Positions 57,786 to 64,000 of a stretch of 64,000 nucleotides of DNA are shown here, piece after piece. Under the pieces are notes generated by a model. It was given only the letters and a program-made list of their open reading frames with translations. It was not told where the DNA came from and made no database searches. A program made the position numbers and the translations under genes. This DNA is from Trematomus loennbergii (Eukaryota; Chordata; Actinopteri; Perciformes; Nototheniidae), in NCBI GenBank assembly GCA_012861695.1, contig JAAOOA010000048.1:3125518-3189517 (forward strand). The letters are read 5' to 3'. The first letter of the stretch is position 1. Each line of letters opens with the position of its first letter.

Positions 57786-58020
57786 ATGTCCAGGGACTTT
57801 TCACACGGAGAGAAAACATGTTGAGAGGAAACTGCATTTATTTAAAACCACCCATACGAACAAATTCCAAACTTCATTGCATCACAACAGAAGGTGTTCA
57901 TCTGTGGAATGACTGTAATGTTGAGCTGAAATACTGTGCAACTTTATCTAAACTGAAACTCTTATTTAGAAACCAAATCCTGAATGGTTCTGAGCAGGAC
58001 CTGTGTTATTATTTGTATTA
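57786..58020 (+). mobile_element. LINE ORF2 C-terminal fragment, opposite orientation
   Basis: Plus-strand frame ending LKLLFRNQILNGSEQDLCYY, with GVHLWNDCNVELKYC resembling the WN-containing C-terminal box of fish LINEs. It abuts the minus-strand LINE at about 57786, so two LINE pieces are joined tail to tail. Confidence 0.6.
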
Positions 58021-58230
58021 GTTATTTCTTTTTGGTTGTTTTGTACAAAATAATGATTTGTTTAAAAGAATGAATCCAATATGACGGATGCTGATGACGA
58101 TGACCTAAACTAGTATTTTCATGAACAATACATGTACGGCGGGGGTAGGACCAGAAACGTTTTTAAGCTTCTTCTTGCCGCTTTTGAACATGATAGAAAC
58201 TTTTTTTTTATACCTTGAACGTTTTTTTAT

Positions 58231-58385
58231 TAGGGGTTCACAGGTTCAAACCCCACTGCAGTCAGCATGTCGTTGTGTCGTGGGCAAGACACTTCACCCC
58301 AAATTGCTCCTGTGGGGATTGCCCACAGTATTGAGTATGTACTTTGGTTAAAAGCGTCTAACAAGTAACATGTAATGTAATGTAG
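58231..58385 (+). mobile_element. tRNA-derived SINE, 5'-truncated
   Basis: B box GGTTCAAACCCC, the core GTGGGCAAGACACTTCACCC and the tail AACATGTAATGTAATGTAGT. Same family as 25014-25148, with tail present here. Confidence 0.8.
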
Positions 58386-58639
58386 TGTCCAGCTGTCAGG
58401 GGAGAACTCCCTTAAGGTACACAACTAAGGAAAAAGTCACCAAAAATTATAAATCCCAAAATATTTGGTGCAGATTGTTTATATTTTTTTTTACTGGTGA
58501 TCAAATGCCAATTGTATTTTAGGAATTATCAGCTCCTGCAGCTTTCTTTTCTTTCTTAAGTGTTTCCTAATTTTAACAGTGTAGAAAATGTCACATCATA
58601 AAGGGATAGTTTGGGTGTTTAAAGTGGGGTTGTATAAGG

Positions 58640-61102
58640 CAGGGTTCCCAACCGGTACCGGGCCGCAGAGGTGTTACTGCCGGGCCGCGAAATAGCTGTG
58701 AGTTTATCGTAATATTTGCAGAATTATAAATATATACAAATATTTTATCATAATATTTTTCAAAAAGTGTTTAATTTTCGCACCTATGCCACCAGTCATA
58801 TTATTTCATCCAGTAGCTAGTTAATCTTTCACCAGAAAACCGTTGAAAATGGCTTTTATGATGTTCCGAGGGATTCGGCGGCTCAGCCTTATAAGGTCTC
58901 CTCTCGTGCGCACGAGAATGTTACCGGTGCGCCAAGTAGGAAGAGGAGCGCACAGGAGACAACCGTTTGATTGCAGACTGTTATGTTTATGGGTGGGGAA
59001 ATGGTGGTGCATACATTATTTGAGATATATTTCAAACTCGGACTTCATTTTAAGGACATGTCGGCCAGGGGTGTAGAGCTATTTGTTTAAGCACCGGATT
59101 GGCAAAACAGGAGAGTAAACCAGTCTGCCTTGATCTATGAATTAATGTCCGGGACTCTCACGGTATCTGCTGCCCGCAGCTGTTTTATAGAAGGAAACCC
59201 TCCTTCACTTCTTAAAACGGCTGCAGCATCAGGAGGCAGCGGCACGTATACTCCGCTTCTGAGAAGTGCAGCACCAGTATGACTGTGTTTAACTTCATCA
59301 GAACAGCTAAAGGGTGACTGCAGGCTGCTACGTGTTAACCACACACACCACACACCCAGTGGCGGCCGGTCCATAGGGGCGCTAGGGGCGCCGCCCCACC
59401 TCTTCCCATATTAAAAATTAAAAAATAAAAAAAAATATATATTTTAAAAATAATATTTTTTTTAATTTTTTTTTTAATGAAAAAGGTAAATATTATATAA
59501 TTGGTATCAGTAAAATGTATAATCTACAATAAAATCTCGTTTAAAAATTGTGTTACGATGTCTAAAGTTACTGATAAGTCACATGTTTCCTGCCTGGCCT
59601 TGCCTGTGTACCTTCTCTCGTCTCGGCGCTAAGAGAGGAGCCCTCAACCAGTGCAGCAGCAGCCACTAGCAGCTGACTGTTGCTATCTGTAACGTGTAAA
59701 CTATGCCGCGAAAACATAATTTCAGCCAATCAGCGTCGTCAAATATGATGGTCATAGGGCTCCTACGTGAGCGCCCGGTGCAGTCTGTGAGTTGTTTGGA
59801 CTCGTATCCAAGGAGACAAAACAGGAAGCTGTCATACACTCTGGAAGCTACCATTTAGCAGCTAATGAAAACTCCGTTTTTGACATGAAAATGGAATTAT
59901 GGATCATCAATCATTTTCAAAGTGACAGACACATTGGATTAATTTATGGATTAACCTTCAGCTGCGTTTTTCTCGTTTTTGATCAGAATTGTTATTCTGC
60001 AAAAGGTGAGCATATCTCCATGTTTTGCTACCTAAAGCTACGTTGTGTGATGTCTGTATTTGCTTCCACTGTCGCGAGTTCTGATAACTCAGTGATGATA
60101 CTTATATTTCTAGAATATATGGAATCTCAGCTTGTAAGCTTGTTTGTGCATATCCGATAAGTATATCGATTGATTTATACCTAGAGTGCGGTTAGCATTT
60201 TTTCGCTCAGGGCTCATTTAGATGCTTCTTGTGAGACTTGTGTTTTGTTTCGGTAAACATGGTTCATATCATCAGTTAGATGCGTTTCCTCTGAGTAGGA
60301 CACATTAATAGTTTATTACATTTTAAGAAGCCCTGAGACACAGTTTCGTGAGAAAAAAAACGGGGGAAAAAAGCCCCTTAACAGGTTAAATGGGAATTAA
60401 ATCAGTGTTCCCAAAGCCCCGGTGTTCTGCAGTTTGTGTGGGCCTACTGTACTGTTGCACAGTTTATGCTGTAGAGACTATGTCCAGGACAAGGTGTTTG
60501 GAAGTTTTGGAAGATTCATAGCTAACCACACTGAAGTTATGGAGGTATTGATCAGTCTTCTTATATTTTTAAGCCTCAAATTGTCCTTCTCCCCCCCTCT
60601 AACATCACCAGAAGTCATGATTTAAGGGGTCTTTTCTCAAAAAAAAATTACCGGGGGAGCATCCCCCCGGACCCCTCTAGTATTGTTTGATCACCATTTC
60701 CACAGCCCCACCTAAAATATTTTCCACCAGCCGCCACTGCACACACCTCTACAACACCTCAGTCTACACACAGCTCTACACACATCGAACTGCCCGATTA
60801 CTCCCTCTTTTATTAGTTTTATGAAGGAGATGTCCAGTCAGTCACCAAGGCGCATGATGTGTGTGTGTATGTGCTCTGCTCAGCTCAGCTCTGTGTGTTC
60901 GGTGTGTTTGTGTCTGTCCGACACCGGCATTTGTTTTCAAATGTTTATGAACAGTAATTTACACACATATGGCTAACTCCATATATGCGGCTGTTCCCAA
61001 AATAAATTAGTTTAATCTTAATCTCGATGTAGTGCTAATGCTGTCGGAGTGCACCGGAACGAACGACACTATCATAATATCTTCTGAAAACAAATGCCAG
61101 TG
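58640..61102 (+). mobile_element. hAT-like element (CAGGGTTCCCAACC end), interrupted copy
   Basis: 58640-59356 and 60740-61102 together match 14336-15332 in inverse orientation; the gap is the hAT at 59357-60739. The frame at 58843-59076 is the same as in the other copy. Confidence 0.65.
59357..60739. mobile_element. hAT element, 1383 bp (CAGTGGCGGC ends)
   Basis: Ends CAGTGGCGGCCGGT / CAGCCGCCACTG, with 8-bp duplication CACACACC (59349-59356 and 60740-60747). The uninterrupted target is present in the paralogous copy at about 14610-14635. Contains an old end of the TTAA CCTGTTA family (60290-60389). No transposase recognised. Confidence 0.9.
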
Positions 61103-61611
61103 TCACACACTATGAGGTGTGATTTGTGCCAAAGAGCGAACTCACTGAGCAGACAATCGTGTCGGTCGTCGCCTACCATGCCGTGAACTATGCCGTGAGA
61201 GAAGTAACGTGACACTCTCGTCGCCACCCCTCTCGTCTGAGAAGCTACGTGACGTCTGCGTCTGAAGTTACTTTACTTAGTTATCACCAAATAACCCAGT
61301 AATGTTACAGCTACGTTGCTGTTCAAGCTAGAATCTATTTCAATATAGTTTTGGTATTAAAATAATGTTACACCTCTTGTATGCCCTGAATGCAAAAAAC
61401 AACCACAGACAAGAATATATATTTTTAATTATCAAAATGATAACAAAGGCTGAAAAAACAGGAGAAGCCTGTCTTCCCTTGGTCTCCAGGAGAAAACTGT
61501 ATATCACCAAGTTTTCATATAGTTTTGTGTGTGAAATAGATCGCTGCAGTGAACACGACTTTATGTATTTGTTTATGGTTTATTTGATTTGGAGGGATGC
61601 AGTATACGGGT
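61103..61611. other. Non-coding stretch
   Basis: No gene or element boundary recognised. Confidence 0.4.
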
Positions 61612-62542
61612 CATTCCAGAATTGGAGGACAATTTAGACACCAACATTTTTGAAAAATGAACCTTTCATTTTATTATTTTTTGTTATGTATTTAGGAAAA
61701 ACAGATAATAAACCATCAAAAAAAGTGATTTGCCCAGCTAAGGCATCAAATGTATATTTTCCAATGAAGAATTAACCCTGTTACTCTAATTATAGTAACA
61801 GGGTTGAAAATCAATGCTAATTTTAGCTTTTACCTCAGGAATTAATGCTAGCTGCACAATGTAATGCTATTGTCAAGGAATGGACACACTTAGATATTTA
61901 ACTAAAGAAAGATACATTTGAAATTAATTTGTTTTAGTCTCATAATTTGAGTAACAGGGTTGCGTTTGTATGAGTGCCACACTCCTTCAAGAGTGACAAG
62001 ATTGGAAATATATTACAAATAAAAGAGAGGACTTAGTTTTGGTCTACCCATGGTAGTAGCACATGGCTTGCTGATGTCCTTTCCACTGTGTCATGCGACA
62101 AACAGTTTTTTCACTTCCTCTGCCAAGCTAAAAAGGTTTCGGTAACAGGGTTGCGCGCATGTTGAGGGACACACCTTCTGTGCAAAATTACTGTTATTTA
62201 AAATGTGTTTATGATTTAACAAATTGATTTTACCATTACAAGACACATATATCAATAGAATAATACCAAAAAAGTAAATAAAAACCCTATTTTAAATGTT
62301 ATATTTGACATGCAAGTTGGTCACCAAGAAGCTGGGACAAGAGAAAAGGGCAATTTTAGGGGGTGTTCGAGAGCTATTTGATATTTTAAATAATATTTTG
62401 AAACCACTTTTTCTACAACTTTATATGCATCTTGTCTCAAGACAAGTATATTTAACACAACAAGTGCATGTCTTAGCTTTTTGGGCATGGATTATTAGAT
62501 TTTTTATATGGGGGACATGAAATGTCCTCCAATTCTGGAATG
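61612..62542. mobile_element. 931-bp element with 20-bp perfect inverted ends
   Basis: CATTCCAGAATTGGAGGACA at 61612-61631 and its exact complement at 62523-62542. The motif GTAACAGGGTT occurs at about 61794, 61951 and 62142, and once inverted at 61777, forming an 11-bp-arm hairpin with the first. No recognised coding sequence or target duplication; family unknown. Confidence 0.6.
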
Positions 62543-62739
62543 AGAAGTTCAGAGAAGAGGCAACCCCTATATATTGTTTATTTATTTCATTTCAGCACCA
62601 TGGCAGAGGCAAATATAGAGTTAATGTGTGGAGATTATAATGTCCCGTTTACTAAAATATGTATTGTTTTATGATGTTTAGTTGACAAAATAGTCACTGT
62701 GCTACATTTTGCTGCACTCAAGCATACTTCTGAAGACAA

Positions 62740-62890
62740 GAGTTGTGTCCCCCTTTGGCCACAAGGGGGAGTATATATATTTGTATATATATATATTTTG
62801 TATAGATGTTGCAACTATACAGAGCTTTGGCAATACTATATGTAACTGAGGTCATGCTAATAAAGCTATTGAATTGAATTGAATATACCT
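62740..62890 (+). mobile_element. LINE/SINE-like 3' tail
   Basis: CTAATAAAGCTATTGAATTG followed by AATTGAATAT, a (GAATT)n-like terminal repeat as found at some non-LTR element ends. Confidence 0.35.
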
Positions 62891-63271
62891 TTAAGTGAGC
62901 TGTCAGGAGGAAACAAAGGTTCGCCAACACATTGCACTTTAATGCTGAGAAAGTACAAAGACGTGAAACGATGTGCTGCAATGTCTGTATCTTTGAAGAA
63001 TGCCAAGTAAAGGAAGAAAGTAATAACTCGCACTGAGTCTTAATACATTACTTTATTTCTATTATATAACACTATCCAATGATTTATTATGTTTGTGTTA
63101 CACACACCATTAACCTATACAACAATAGGGAGCCCTGGCTCAAGGACGGACAAAACAAGGACACCACACATGATTATTTTCCAATTACAGTATATTTATT
63201 TAAAGAGAGTAACTCAATTGTGATATCAGTTAATCAGTAATGTTGTAGTGTACGGGTGTGTGATGTGTCAG

Positions 63272-63345
63272 CAGGGCCGGACTGGGACCATAGCAGGCCG
63301 GGAATTATACACCCAGCCAGGCCACTACTAGTTTTGTTTGGGGGC
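63272..63345. mobile_element. One end of a hAT-like element
   Basis: CAGGGCCGGACTGGGACCAT followed by AGGCCGGGA is a recognisable hAT end in fish. The opposite end is not seen before 64000. Confidence 0.45.
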
Positions 63346-64000
63346 GTTTTGCTGGATGTATCGTCAATATTTACAACGTTGCTGCCCGTAGTGATAGCCC
63401 TACAGTTTGAATCTACTACTTAAATAGAAACATATGGACATAGGATATTGTTAAAAAAAGGTGTGCATATGTATTTGGGAACCTTTCCATGTGAACATGT
63501 TTTATTTGGGGGTGGACCTCAAATGGATTAAACTGTGATCAATAACTATAGTAACTTATTGAGAGAACATGAACATAGCTTGCTTATACTGTTGTCATTA
63601 CATTTCCTTTGTTCAGTGTTTTCATAGACATAGCCTATTGAAACAGTTTCCTCTGTACCTGCCAGTTCTGTCCACTGAGCTCTGCATCTCTCCCTCAGGG
63701 TCATCACCATCAGCATCATCTGATAGTGGAACTGAATAAGGAGAATATGTAATCATTACATTAACAACTATTATGAAATAACATTATTCAAGAACATATT
63801 ATGCAACACTTATTTTATCACTTAGTTGACCCTGTATTTGCATGGCTAATACCATAATGAGTGTCTCCCCTTTAGACAACATAACCATCTCAATTTCACA
63901 GTATGAGGGGTTTGTAGCCCCACAGTTAGCTGCAGTCTAACGGTTATATTACATATATTTGCCTTGAGTAACATTAAGGACATGTTTGGGTTTTGTGTAG
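63346..64000. other. Non-coding stretch to the window edge
   Basis: No coding potential recognised. Could be the interior of the hAT that starts at 63272. Confidence 0.35.

Noticed and set aside
59792..60160. 122-codon frame inside the CAGTGGCGGC hAT
   Set aside because: No hAT dimerisation or transposase motif seen and the codon content looks non-coding.

Overview
The window looks like nuclear DNA of a teleost fish. Real host coding sequence is sparse and most of the 64 kb is layered transposable-element sequence: Rex/L2-type LINEs, tRNA-derived SINEs, hAT, PIF/Harbinger and TTAA-target DNA elements, a BEL/Pao retroelement and long foldbacks, plus TG and GACA microsatellites. Family names are from recognition only; no database was searched.

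The host genes are members of the GIMAP (GTPase of immunity-associated protein) family. Each appears to have a 25-nt coding first exon ending in phase 1 and one large exon carrying the GTPase domain and a charged coiled-coil tail. Gene 1 (+) has exon 1 at 2784-2808 and exon 2 at 8042-8945. Gene 2 (-) has exon 1 at 52756-52780 and exon 2 at about 29276-30980. Gene 3 (+) shows only exon 1 at 56734-56758; its GTPase exon should lie beyond the right edge. All three first exons have the motif GGGTGTGGTTTGCTGCATG (it contains a RUNX-type TGTGGTTT core) 105-112 bp upstream of the ATG. Genes 2 and 3 are divergent, with closely related promoters and intron starts. Both GTPase exons are broken by one-base deletions, mostly in short homopolymers, so they are either decaying or carry consensus errors.

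The most striking structure is in gene 2. Its first intron is about 21.8 kb because a 20,969-bp insertion (31712-52680) sits in it. The insertion has inverted ends (GGTCAGTGTA...) and a 6-bp target duplication (CATATC, 31706-31711 and 52681-52686). The uninterrupted intron of gene 3 (56.76-57.27 kb) serves as an empty-site paralogue. Inside are an internal palindrome (31.9-32.9 kb), a 3.0-kb CAACAC foldback (33107-36109), a broken BEL/Pao element (36117-41330), a Harbinger-like element (43897-45046), two tandem foldbacks with about 285-bp ends (45924-49210 and 49277-51420) and a TTAA element (51573-52522). Two possible protein-coding fragments are carried in it: a RING-like cysteine cluster (50031-50264) and a peptide repeated at four places.

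Layout: 0-1.1 kb LINE; 2.6-9 kb GIMAP gene 1 with an element-filled intron; 9.4-23.6 kb nested hAT/Harbinger/foldback repeats; 23.8-27.4 kb an internally deleted Harbinger with both genes recognisable; 27.4-29.2 kb TTAA elements; 29.3-52.8 kb GIMAP gene 2; 53.5-56.2 kb repeats; 56.5-57.3 kb start of GIMAP gene 3; 57.5-64 kb LINE, SINE and hAT remains. Several insertions can be dated relative to one another because an empty copy of the target is present elsewhere in the window.
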